From positions 96,842 to 160,841 of the forward strand of contig OMZO01000011.1 in NCBI GenBank assembly GCA_900315525.1: a DNA stretch of 64,000 nt, read 5' to 3'. This document shows positions 32,664 through 40,337 of the stretch, in pieces. A program made the position numbers and the translations under genes. The DNA is from an uncultured Prevotella sp. Its GTDB lineage: Bacteria > Bacteroidota > Bacteroidia > Bacteroidales > Bacteroidaceae. The notes beneath the pieces are model-generated. The model saw nothing but the letters and a program-made list of their open reading frames with translations, searched no databases and was not told where the DNA came from. Every line of letters starts with the position of its first letter. Positions within the stretch are counted from its first letter, which is position 1.

Positions 32664-33926
32664 ATGAAACACATCATTATTCTAGGTGATGGAATGGCAG
32701 ATCTTCCCGTTGAGCGACTCGGCGGGAAGACCTTGCTGCAATATGCCAATAAGCCCATGATGGATCAGCTGGCACGTGAGGGACGTTGTGGACGACTCAT
32801 CACTGTGCCTGAAGGTTTCCCACCGGGAAGTGAGGTAGCCAACACAGCCATCCTCGGCTATGACCTGAACAAGGTCTATGAAGGGCGTGGCCCCCTAGAG
32901 GCTGCATCCATTGGCTATGAGATGGCAAATGATGATCTGGCAATTCGTTGTAATATTATCACCCTTGAAGACGGTAAGATTATCACGCACAACGGCGGAA
33001 ATCTGGAAACTGAAGATGCCACCGTGCTCATCAAATATCTTAACGATAAGCTGGCAAAGCCCATCAATGAAAAGGCTGGCTGTGAACGGGTGAAATTCAT
33101 TCGTGGCATCCAGTATCGGCACCTGCTGGTGATCAAGGGAGGTTCCAAGCACATCGTATGTGCGCCCCCTCACGATCATCCTAACGAACCTTGGCGCCCA
33201 CTACTCGTGAAGGCTGAGAAAAACGCGCCAATAGAAGCTGGAAGGCTAACAGCTGAGGAGACTGCAAACCTCTTAAACGAAATGATTATAGAATCTCAAG
33301 AACTTCTTGAGAATCATCCGTTTAATATCGAACGCAGTAAACGAGGAGAACGTCAGGCAAATAGCATCTGGCCTTGGAGCGGCGGCTATCGTCCTTCGAT
33401 GGAGACACTGATGCAGCAGTACCCGCAGGTGAAAGCTGGCACGGTTATCTCTGCCGTTGACCTGATTCGTGGCATTGGCCATTATGCAGGTATGAAGATT
33501 GTGGAGGTCGAAGGTGCAACGGGGCTGGCAAACACCAACTATGAAGGTAAGGCACATGCCGCTATAGAAGCATTGAAAAATGACGACTTTGTATTCGTAC
33601 ATGTAGAAGCCAGCGATGAGGCCGGACACGATGGAGATCTCGACCTGAAGCTTAAGACTATCGAGTACTTGGATCAGCGTCTGATTGCCCCCATCTACCA
33701 AGAAATACAAACTTGGGCAGAGCCTGTATGTATCGCCATTCTCCCTGACCATCTGACACCTGTGGAGATGCGCATCCACGTCGGACAACCCGTACCATTC
33801 TTGTTCTGGTATCGCGACATCAGCCCCGATAGTGTTCAGCATTACGATGAGGTAAGCTGTGTCGAGGGTGCATACGGTCTCCTGAAACTCAATGAATTTA
33901 TGCAAGAATTGATGAAAATTGAATAA
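32664..33926 (+). CDS. Archaeal-type phosphoglycerate mutase homologue, likely the homoserine kinase of the threonine operon
   Basis: 420 aa. It belongs to the alkaline-phosphatase superfamily: HIIILGDGMADLPVERLGGKT holds the metal-binding aspartate, GSEVANTAILGYD carries the nucleophile Ser region, and HVEASDEAGHDGDLDLKLK with LPDHLTP holds further metal ligands. Homologues are annotated as 2,3-bisphosphoglycerate-independent phosphoglycerate mutase. Here the gene sits between thrA and thrC, exactly where a homoserine kinase (thrB) is needed, and no GHMP-type thrB is present. In Bacteroides a homologue has been assigned the homoserine kinase role, so that function is favoured. Confidence 0.85.
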   Translation: MKHIIILGDGMADLPVERLGGKTLLQYANKPMMDQLAREGRCGRLITVPEGFPPGSEVANTAILGYDLNKVYEGRGPLEAASIGYEMANDDLAIRCNIITLEDGKIITHNGGNLETEDATVLIKYLNDKLAKPINEKAGCERVKFIRGIQYRHLLVIKGGSKHIVCAPPHDHPNEPWRPLLVKAEKNAPIEAGRLTAEETANLLNEMIIESQELLENHPFNIERSKRGERQANSIWPWSGGYRPSMETLMQQYPQVKAGTVISAVDLIRGIGHYAGMKIVEVEGATGLANTNYEGKAHAAIEALKNDDFVFVHVEASDEAGHDGDLDLKLKTIEYLDQRLIAPIYQEIQTWAEPVCIAILPDHLTPVEMRIHVGQPVPFLFWYRDISPDSVQHYDEVSCVEGAYGLLKLNEFMQELMKIE

Positions 33927-33929
33927 GCA

Positions 33930-35252
33930 ATGAAATACTATAGTACAAACAAACAAGCACCTATAGCCGACTTGCACAAGGCTGTGGTCAAAGGACTGGC
34001 AGAGGATCGTGGCCTCTACATGCCCGAGCGAATCAAGAAACTGCCACAAGAGTTCTTCGACAACATCGAGAAGATGTCCTTTCAGGAAATTGCCTACACC
34101 GTCGCCAATGCATTCTTCGGTGAGGATGTAGATGCCGATGCCTTGCACGACATCGTCTATGACACCCTCTCCTTTGATTGTCCTGTCGTCAAGGTAAAAG
34201 ACAACATCTATACACTCGAACTATTCCATGGCCCAACCCTCGCTTTCAAAGATGTTGGTGCCCGCTTCATGGCTCGTCTGCTCCAGTATTTCATCCGCCA
34301 GGAAAGAAAAGGTGCCAACTTGAACAAGAGTCAAGAGGTAAATGTACTTGTAGCGACCTCGGGCGATACAGGTTCTGCCGTCGCCAATGGTTTTCTTGGC
34401 GTAGAAGGTATCCATGTCTATGTACTCTATCCCAAAGGAAAGGTAAGCCCCATTCAGGAGTGTCAGTTCACTACCCTCGGGAAGAACATCACCGCCATCG
34501 AGGTGGATGGCGTCTTCGACGACTGCCAAGCGCTGGTGAAGAATGCTTTCATGGATGCCGAACTGAACAGTCACATGAAGCTTACCTCTGCCAATTCCAT
34601 CAACGTGGCACGTTTCCTGCCCCAGGCCTTCTACTATTTTAATGCGTATGCGCGCATGAAAGCACTCGGCAAGGCAGACAACCTCGTGATGTGTGTACCT
34701 TCTGGCAACTTTGGAAACATCTGCGCAGCTCTCTTCGGGCACGAGATGGGGTTACCCGTTAAACGATTTATCGCTGCCAACAATGCCAACGATATCTTCT
34801 TCAAATACTTGCAGACAGGCAAATATGAGCCAAAGCCATCAAAGCAGACACTCGCCAATGCCATGGATGTGGGTGACCCCTCAAACTTCGCACGCATCTA
34901 TGATCTCTACGGTCAGTCGCACGAGCGTATCTCCGCCCTGATCAGTGGCGCAACTTACAGCGATGATGATATTCGTCAAACCATGCGCCAGTGCTATGAC
35001 GAGACTCAGTATATCCTCGACCCTCATGGTGCTTGTGGTTATCAAGCTCTGGCTGATGGCCTGCATGAAGACGAGATTGGGGTCTTCTGTGAGACGGCTC
35101 ATCCTGCAAAGTTCAAAGAGAAAGTCGATGAGATTATCGGTATCGATGTCGAGATACCCGAACGTCTGGCAGCTTTCATGCGTGGACAGAAGCAGAGCGT
35201 ACCAATGACAAAGGATTTCTCTGATTTCAAGGCTTATCTGATGGAACAGTAA
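33930..35252 (+). CDS. thrC: Threonine synthase
   Basis: 440 aa. This PLP enzyme turns O-phosphohomoserine into threonine. The start MKYYSTNKQAPIADLHKAVVKGLAEDRGLYMPE is typical, the PLP lysine is K107 in PTLAFKDVGARFM, and ATSGDTGSAVANGF binds the phosphate. Last gene of the threonine operon, 3 bp after the kinase-like gene, so it is cotranscribed and very likely coupled. Confidence 0.96.
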   Translation: MKYYSTNKQAPIADLHKAVVKGLAEDRGLYMPERIKKLPQEFFDNIEKMSFQEIAYTVANAFFGEDVDADALHDIVYDTLSFDCPVVKVKDNIYTLELFHGPTLAFKDVGARFMARLLQYFIRQERKGANLNKSQEVNVLVATSGDTGSAVANGFLGVEGIHVYVLYPKGKVSPIQECQFTTLGKNITAIEVDGVFDDCQALVKNAFMDAELNSHMKLTSANSINVARFLPQAFYYFNAYARMKALGKADNLVMCVPSGNFGNICAALFGHEMGLPVKRFIAANNANDIFFKYLQTGKYEPKPSKQTLANAMDVGDPSNFARIYDLYGQSHERISALISGATYSDDDIRQTMRQCYDETQYILDPHGACGYQALADGLHEDEIGVFCETAHPAKFKEKVDEIIGIDVEIPERLAAFMRGQKQSVPMTKDFSDFKAYLMEQ

Positions 35253-35272
35253 GCCATAGGGGTTATCAACAA

Positions 35273-35308
35273 ATAAGCGCCATTTCCTGATTGAGAAGTG
35301 GCGCTTAT
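35273..35308. terminator. Hairpin between convergent thrC and OmpH genes
   Basis: A 14-bp stem with one G-U: ATAAGCGCCATTTC (35273-35286) and GAAGTGGCGCTTAT (35295-35308). It may end transcripts from both sides. T runs are missing on either strand. Confidence 0.55.
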
Positions 35309-35325
35309 CGTATGATAAGTGATGC

Positions 35326-35940
35326 TTATTTCTTATCTTCAGCCTGTTTCTCTTCTGCAGCAGGCTTAGCTGCTGGCTTATAGCGCTTGTTCAGACCATT
35401 GATCACATCGACAGTGATATCATACTTCTTGTCAGCCATCAGGATGTTATCACCTGCCTTCGACAGAATCAGGTCGTAATGCTTATCATTGTTATAAGCC
35501 TTGAGGAAGTTCTGCAGTGAGTCGCGGAGAGCTTCGTTAAACTTAGCTGTCTCTGAGGCGAGTTCACCTTCCAGACGTCCTTGAAGCTCCTGAAGGTCAC
35601 GCTGCTGACGTTCGATAGCAGCTTGAACACTGGCAGCCTGCTCACGGCTCTGGAAACCATTGTTGTTCAGCTTCTGCTGGAAGTTGTTCACAGCGGCCTG
35701 CAGAGCGTTACCCTTCTGGGTAAGCGTGTTGCGTGCATTGTTAGACTTCTTCTGAAGGGTCACACTGTAGTCCTTGGCGAAGTCATACTGAGTCATCAGC
35801 GAGTCAACTTCCACATAGGCAATCTTCATACCTACACCAGAAGCATTGCCGGCAACCGGCTGATCGTCCATCTTTGAACTAGCATTGTTGCACGATGCCA
35901 TCAGGGCGATGGTCAGTGCAGAAAGAATGTACTTTTTCAT
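35326..35940 (-). CDS. OmpH/Skp-family periplasmic lipoprotein
   Basis: 204 aa from MKKYILSALTIALMASC. The upstream in-frame ATG at 35982 overlaps the neighbouring gene and is not preferred. The lipobox MASC marks a lipoprotein. The mature part has KIAYVEVDSLMTQYDFAKDYSVTLQKKSNN and a long Gln/Glu-rich coiled coil (RQQRDLQELQGRLEGELASETAKF), the fold of the Skp/OmpH chaperone that guides outer-membrane proteins. A Lys/Ala-rich tail follows. The lipid anchor is an unusual addition compared with soluble Skp. Confidence 0.85.
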   Translation of the reverse strand: MKKYILSALTIALMASCNNASSKMDDQPVAGNASGVGMKIAYVEVDSLMTQYDFAKDYSVTLQKKSNNARNTLTQKGNALQAAVNNFQQKLNNNGFQSREQAASVQAAIERQQRDLQELQGRLEGELASETAKFNEALRDSLQNFLKAYNNDKHYDLILSKAGDNILMADKKYDITVDVINGLNKRYKPAAKPAAEEKQAEDKK

Positions 35941-35978
35941 TGTTTGTCTTGAACTTATTATTTTTATTGATACTTTTT

Positions 35979-36185
35979 TCACTTCTCATCCACAGCGAAC
36001 TTACTTTTCTGACGCATCTCGCGATCCTGATCCATCACACAGTGAATACCACGTTCCTTCATAGCCTCAGAGTCGTGGATATGTTGCGACTTGAACGTAC
36101 CTTGCTTCACAAATAGCACCCTTACGAGGAAAAATACCATCGCAATAGCAATTATTAACGTCGATATCAGCAGAGTTTCAATCAT
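35979..36185 (-). CDS. Small membrane protein, 68 aa
   Basis: From MIETLLISTLIIAIAMVFFLVRVLFV a single membrane span is followed by a cytosolic tail with GTFKSQHIHDSEAMKERGIHCVMDQDREMRQK. The tail pattern (HIHDS...GIHC) recalls a small conserved protein of Bacteroidota, but I do not know a function. It lies 38 bp upstream of the OmpH gene and is probably in the same operon. A promoter box (36215-36223) precedes it. Confidence 0.75.
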   Translation of the reverse strand: MIETLLISTLIIAIAMVFFLVRVLFVKQGTFKSQHIHDSEAMKERGIHCVMDQDREMRQKSKFAVDEK

Positions 36186-36191
36186 TTTTTG

Positions 36192-36223
36192 TAATTTTGC
36201 GCTGCAATTTGGGTGCAAAGGTA
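36192..36223. promoter_or_regulatory. Back-to-back -7 elements of divergent genes
   Basis: TAATTTTGC on the plus strand (36192-36200) faces pepD, while TACCTTTGC on the minus strand (36215-36223) faces the small membrane protein gene. The boxes are only 14 bp apart, so the two promoters overlap and may compete for polymerase. Confidence 0.6.
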
Positions 36224-36262
36224 AGCATTTTATTACGAAAACTGTCAAAAATAACATTAATA

Positions 36263-37723
36263 ATGAATAAAAGTGATTTAAAACCTGTTCAAGTCTTTGC
36301 AGAATTCGCAAAGATCAATGAAATTCCACGTCCATCAAAGCGTGAGGAGAAGATGATTGAGTACCTCAAGAACTGGGGCGAGCAACACAACCTGCAGACA
36401 AATGTCGATGAGACGGGCAACGTCATCATCCGCAAGCCTGCCACGAAGGGTCTGGAGAACCGCAAGACGGTCATCCTCCAGAGTCATATGGATATGGTCT
36501 GCGACAAACTTGTCGATGTAGAATTTGACTTCGACAAGGATCCTATCCGTACCTATGTAGATGGTGAGTGGCTAACAGCTGAGGGAACGACCTTAGGTGC
36601 CGATGATGGCATCGGCTGTGCCATTGAACTGGCCATCCTTGCCAGCGACACTATTGAGCATGGGCCCATCGAGTGTGTTTTCACACGCGATGAGGAAACG
36701 GGTCTTACCGGAGCTGAAGGCATGAAGGCTGGCTTCATGACTGGCGACTACCTCATTAACCTCGACTCTGAGGATGAGGGAGAAATTTTTGTCAGTTGTG
36801 CTGGCGGACGTAATACGACAGCCAAGTTCACTTTCCTTCGTGAGGAGGCTCCGAAAGGCAGTTTCTTCCTGTTGGGTACTCTCAAAGGACTGGTAGGTGG
36901 CCATTCTGGTGATGACATCAACAAGAAAAGAGCCAATGCCATCAAGATTCTGGCCCGTTTCATCTTCCAGACTATGAAACGCTACGAAGGTGTCCGCCTG
37001 GCTCAGTTCCATAGCGGCAAGCTCCATAACGCTATTCCACGCGACGGTTCGTTCATCATCGCCGTACCCAACGATGTCAAGGAAAACGTACGTGCAGACT
37101 GGAACATTTTTGCTACCGACGTTGAGGATGAGTTCCACGTGACAGATACACAAATGGTATTCTCGATGGAAAGCACCGACGCAGAACCCGTTATCGAGTC
37201 TGAGATAGCCAAGAAGTTTATCTGGGCACTGCAAGCTGTTGACAACGGTATTTACGCCATCTGTCAGGATGAAGCTCTTGGTGGCATGGTGGAGACTTCA
37301 AGCAATATCGCCAGCGTACACAGCTCCGAAACATCCATCGACATTTTGTCGAGTCAACGCTCCAACGTGATGTCCAACCTCGACAACATGTGCGCTACCA
37401 TCCAAGCAGTCTTTGAACTCGCAGGAGCAGAGGCATTCAGCAGCGACGGCTACCCTGCCTGGAAGATGAAGGCAAACTCCAAACTCACGGAAATCGTCGT
37501 AGCCTCCTACAAGAAACTGTTTGGCAAGGCTCCTGTCGTTCGTGGCATCCATGCCGGTCTCGAGTGCGGTCTCTTCTCTGAACGCTATCCTAACCTCGAC
37601 ATGGTGAGCTTCGGTCCCACACTGCGGTTTGTCCACACACCTGATGAGCGTCTCCACATCCCTACCGTACAGATGGTTTGGGATCATCTGCTCGACATCC
37701 TTAAAAACATTCCCCAGAAATGA
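36263..37723 (+). CDS. pepD: Aminoacyl-histidine dipeptidase (M20 family)
   Basis: 486 aa from MNKSDLKPVQVF; the longer open frame begins upstream of the promoter. This zinc metallopeptidase cleaves Xaa-His and other dipeptides. Zinc-binding motifs are visible: LQSHMDMVC, GTTLGADDGIG, FTRDEETGLTG, NLDSEDEGEIFVSCAGG and the late GIHAGLECGLF. It is cytosolic and full length. The stop overlaps the next ATG (ATGA), so the downstream lipoprotein is coupled to it. Confidence 0.95.
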   Translation: MNKSDLKPVQVFAEFAKINEIPRPSKREEKMIEYLKNWGEQHNLQTNVDETGNVIIRKPATKGLENRKTVILQSHMDMVCDKLVDVEFDFDKDPIRTYVDGEWLTAEGTTLGADDGIGCAIELAILASDTIEHGPIECVFTRDEETGLTGAEGMKAGFMTGDYLINLDSEDEGEIFVSCAGGRNTTAKFTFLREEAPKGSFFLLGTLKGLVGGHSGDDINKKRANAIKILARFIFQTMKRYEGVRLAQFHSGKLHNAIPRDGSFIIAVPNDVKENVRADWNIFATDVEDEFHVTDTQMVFSMESTDAEPVIESEIAKKFIWALQAVDNGIYAICQDEALGGMVETSSNIASVHSSETSIDILSSQRSNVMSNLDNMCATIQAVFELAGAEAFSSDGYPAWKMKANSKLTEIVVASYKKLFGKAPVVRGIHAGLECGLFSERYPNLDMVSFGPTLRFVHTPDERLHIPTVQMVWDHLLDILKNIPQK

Positions 37724-38085
37724 ATCCACGTATCTATATTAAAATAGGTATTGGCCTTTTCAACATACTGCTGTTCGCCTCATGCGGACAGCAGTACAAG
37801 GCTGAGAGCACCGTAAAGGATTTCATCGAGGAGAATATGGAAACAGCCAACCAGATTAGTGGCCGTGATTTTGCTGATTTGGGTAAAACTCGTCACCTCA
37901 ACGACTCACTGATTGGTGCCATGCGACAAAATGGTGCACAAGGATTCAAAAAGAACATCACCTACCCTGCCATACCTCAAGGTGACCTTTATTACCTGAG
38001 AATGAGATATATAAGCGGAAGCGATACCCTGCAGAACACATTCTACCTGAATGAAGAGCTCACGGAGGTAGTTGCGTTCAAGTAA
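37720..38085 (+). CDS. Small lipoprotein, 121 aa, coupled to pepD
   Basis: A signal peptide with lipobox FASC (GIGLFNILLFASCG) makes this a small lipoprotein. The mature part contains KAESTVKDFIEENMETANQISGRDFADLGKTRHL and a beta-rich end (DTLQNTFYLNEELTEVVAF). I do not recognise the family. The ATGA overlap with pepD suggests a linked role, perhaps in peptide handling at the envelope; this is inference. Confidence 0.8.
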   Translation: MNPRIYIKIGIGLFNILLFASCGQQYKAESTVKDFIEENMETANQISGRDFADLGKTRHLNDSLIGAMRQNGAQGFKKNITYPAIPQGDLYYLRMRYISGSDTLQNTFYLNEELTEVVAFK

Positions 38086-38112
38086 TTTTTTTCTAAAAAA
38101 GTTGCCGAAAAA

Positions 38113-38145
38113 TTTGCAGAAACAAAAAAAAAGCCGTACCTTTGC
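38113..38145 (+). promoter_or_regulatory. Promoter of the tRNA-Ser remnant/tRNA-Glu unit
   Basis: TTTG (38113-38116) and TACCTTTGC (38137-38145) with a 20-bp spacer, the same -7 sequence as the other tRNA promoters in this window. Confidence 0.85.
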
Positions 38146-38194
38146 ACCCGCATTTGAGGAGATAACCCCTCGGTTTCTAACACGAAGCATTCTT

Positions 38195-38233
38195 GGAAGG
38201 ATGGGTGAGTGGCTGAAACCAGCAGTTTGCTAA
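38195..38233 (+). pseudogene. 5' half of a tRNA-Ser (GCT), truncated in the anticodon arm
   Basis: GGAAGGATGGGTGAGTGGCT followed by GAAACCAGCAGTTTGCTAA matches the acceptor 5' strand, D arm and anticodon loop (TTGCTAA, anticodon GCT) of a bacterial tRNA-Ser. After the loop the sequence changes to GTCTCCAAGAG, so the 3' anticodon stem, variable arm, T arm and 3' acceptor strand are missing. Flanking AGCATTCTTGGA and TCCAAGAGTGCT pair with each other. A real deletion or a local assembly error would give this picture. Confidence 0.6.
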
Positions 38234-38253
38234 GTCTCCAAGAGTGCTATGAT

Positions 38254-38328
38254 GGTCGATTCATCTAATGGTTAGGATACAAGATTCTCAATCTTGGCAT
38301 AGGGGTTCGATTCCCCTATCGACTACCA
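38254..38328 (+). tRNA. tRNA-Glu (CTC)
   Basis: The body is 38254-38325 with CCA encoded at 38326-38328. Acceptor GGTCGAT pairs with ATCGACT (terminal G-U), the anticodon stem CAAGA/TCTTG encloses TTCTCAA (anticodon CTC), and the T arm is AGGGGTTCGATTCCCCT. It is the only tRNA here with an encoded CCA. Confidence 0.92.
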
Positions 38329-38330
38329 AA

Positions 38331-38366
38331 GAAAAAGCTTCAGAAATTCTGAAGCTTTTTTCTTTT
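38331..38366. terminator. Intrinsic terminator between tRNA-Glu and queA
   Basis: Stem GAAAAAGCTTCAG (38331-38343) with CTGAAGCTTTTTTC (38349-38362) and T-rich sequence after it. It works for tRNA-Glu on the plus strand, and the A-rich left side could serve queA on the minus strand. Confidence 0.9.
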
Positions 38367-38382
38367 TCTATCCCCCACCCGC

Positions 38383-39609
38383 TTACGGTATAAGTAGCGA
38401 TGAGTCGCCATAACTCAAGAAACGGAAATCATGAGCCAGTGCATAGTCGTAGATTTGATGCCAGTCTCCTTTCACAAAGGCACTGACAAGCAATAGCAAG
38501 GTGGACTGTGGCTGATGGAAATTCGTCACAAGCATTTTGACGATATGATAATCATAGCCGGGGGCAATGATTATCTGTGTACTACTATGAAGCACCTCAA
38601 GTCCTCGATTACCCATCCAATTGTCAAGTGCCTTCAAAGCCTCAACACTATTCACTATTCGTTCTTCGCTATTCACGTTATATGGTTCCCATTGCTGCAC
38701 GTGGAGTTGCTCTTCGCTAAGGTCAGGCGACACCATCACCTTCAATCCCATATAATAGAGACTCTCAAGGGTTCTGACGCTGGTCGTACCTACTGCAATG
38801 GCACAGCCATCATGTCTAATCAATTTCCGAATAGTCTCCCGGCGTACACTGATATACTCGGTATGCATCTCGTGACCTTCAATCTCTTCACTCTTTACAG
38901 GCTTGAAAGTACCGGCACCCACGTGAAGAGTCAGCTCTTCCCGTTCTATCCCATGGGCGTCAAGATCCGCCAACACCTCAGGTGTGAAATGCAATCCTGC
39001 CGTTGGAGCGGCAACACTACCCTTGATCTTTGAATAGACAGTCTGATAAGTGGTCTTGTCACTCTCCTGTGTTTCTCTATTCAGATATGGCGGTATAGGC
39101 AGTTCTCCCATCGCATCGATAATCTCTGCGAAGCTCACGCCACCATCCCAACTGAAGTCAATACGATGGGAGGTTCCATGCACGGGTCCTCTGGTGGCTG
39201 ATACACGAATCGCCTGTCCCTTGATCTCAATATCCCTAACAAGGGTTCCTTCTTTCCATTTTTTCAGATTTCCCACTAGACAATACCAGGCACAATGATC
39301 AGTAGTCTGGAACATCAGTTCGTAGTCTGACGGATCGGCGGGTTCAAGTAGGAAGACCTCTATCAAAGCACCTGTTTCCTTACGGAAATGCATTCGGGCC
39401 TGAATCACTTTGGTATTGTTAAACACCATGAGTGCTCCCTTGGGCAGATACTTTGGAAGATGATAAAAAACATCCTCACTCACGACGCCATGCTGATAGA
39501 CCAACAGCTTCGAGTGGTCGCGCTTGGCAATGGGAAACTTGGCGATACGCTCATCCGGCAGAGGATAGTTGTAGTCGCTGATATGAATATGACGGGGATC
39601 AGAAATCAT
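38383..39609 (-). CDS. queA: S-adenosylmethionine:tRNA ribosyltransferase-isomerase
   Basis: 408 aa from MISDPRHIHISDYNYPLPDERIAKFP. The start is fixed by the ATGA overlap with the upstream PAP2 gene. The enzyme transfers ribosyl from SAM to 7-aminomethyl-7-deazaguanine in tRNA on the way to queuosine. Motifs include KLLVYQHG, MVFNNTKVIQARM, AAPTAGLHFTPEVL and HVGAGTFKPV. Length and order of motifs fit the Bacteroidota form. It is the last gene of the long ftsY-bat-queA run. Confidence 0.93.
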   Translation of the reverse strand: MISDPRHIHISDYNYPLPDERIAKFPIAKRDHSKLLVYQHGVVSEDVFYHLPKYLPKGALMVFNNTKVIQARMHFRKETGALIEVFLLEPADPSDYELMFQTTDHCAWYCLVGNLKKWKEGTLVRDIEIKGQAIRVSATRGPVHGTSHRIDFSWDGGVSFAEIIDAMGELPIPPYLNRETQESDKTTYQTVYSKIKGSVAAPTAGLHFTPEVLADLDAHGIEREELTLHVGAGTFKPVKSEEIEGHEMHTEYISVRRETIRKLIRHDGCAIAVGTTSVRTLESLYYMGLKVMVSPDLSEEQLHVQQWEPYNVNSEERIVNSVEALKALDNWMGNRGLEVLHSSTQIIIAPGYDYHIVKMLVTNFHQPQSTLLLLVSAFVKGDWHQIYDYALAHDFRFLSYGDSSLLIP

Positions 39610-40334
39610 TGGATACAAGATTTTAACAAGGCAAACAATAAAGTGACAACCAACACGAAAACTGGAATGTCACAATCCTTACGTGAATAGCCAGTCGACG
39701 TGCTCTGGTCTGCGAAAAAGCGATGTCTAGATATGGAGGTACGCTTAGACACCCAATAATGTAAATAATAGACTGCCGTACCAACCGTACCACCCCAGAA
39801 GAGTCCTACGAGGATATCACCAGGGAAATGGACGCCGAGATACAAACGTGTCCAACAGTTTGTGAACGACCAAATAACCAATGCTATCGACAAAACACGA
39901 CTCCTGATTAGCCAACAGAAGAATACTGCGATACTGAAGGTGTTGGCAGCATGGGCAGAAAAGAAACCATAACGCCCTCCCCTATAGCCATCAACTACAT
40001 CTACCATTGTTCCGATTACAGGGTCATGGGTGGGGCGCCAACGTCCTACCAGCGGTTTCACAATCAAATCGTCGACACTGCCGGCAAAGAGCACGCAAAG
40101 TCCTGCACACCCGACAATGAATAGTACCTTACGGAAGGTATCGTTGTTTTTCAAAACTACATAGAACAGACTAATATAAAGAGGCAGCCACGTGATGGCA
40201 GTCGTCAGCACATGAGCGACTCTGTCCAAGTAGAGGGAGTCGCTACCATTCACTGCTAACAACGCTTGTCGGTCAATGTTCTCAAGCGTCTGCAAGAGGC
40301 TGTCACTTGTCAGAAGGAGATCTAACATTATCAT
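39606..40334 (-). CDS. PAP2-family membrane phosphatase
   Basis: 242 aa with five to six hydrophobic segments. The tripartite phosphatase signature is present: KPLVGRWRPTH, FFSAHAANT and RLYLGVHFPGD. Such enzymes dephosphorylate lipid phosphates such as undecaprenyl pyrophosphate or phosphatidylglycerol phosphate. It starts 3 bp after the BatD-BatE gene and overlaps queA. The exact lipid substrate cannot be told from sequence. Confidence 0.92.
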   Translation of the reverse strand: MIMLDLLLTSDSLLQTLENIDRQALLAVNGSDSLYLDRVAHVLTTAITWLPLYISLFYVVLKNNDTFRKVLFIVGCAGLCVLFAGSVDDLIVKPLVGRWRPTHDPVIGTMVDVVDGYRGGRYGFFSAHAANTFSIAVFFCWLIRSRVLSIALVIWSFTNCWTRLYLGVHFPGDILVGLFWGGTVGTAVYYLHYWVSKRTSISRHRFFADQSTSTGYSRKDCDIPVFVLVVTLLFALLKSCIQ

Positions 40335-40337
40335 AGA

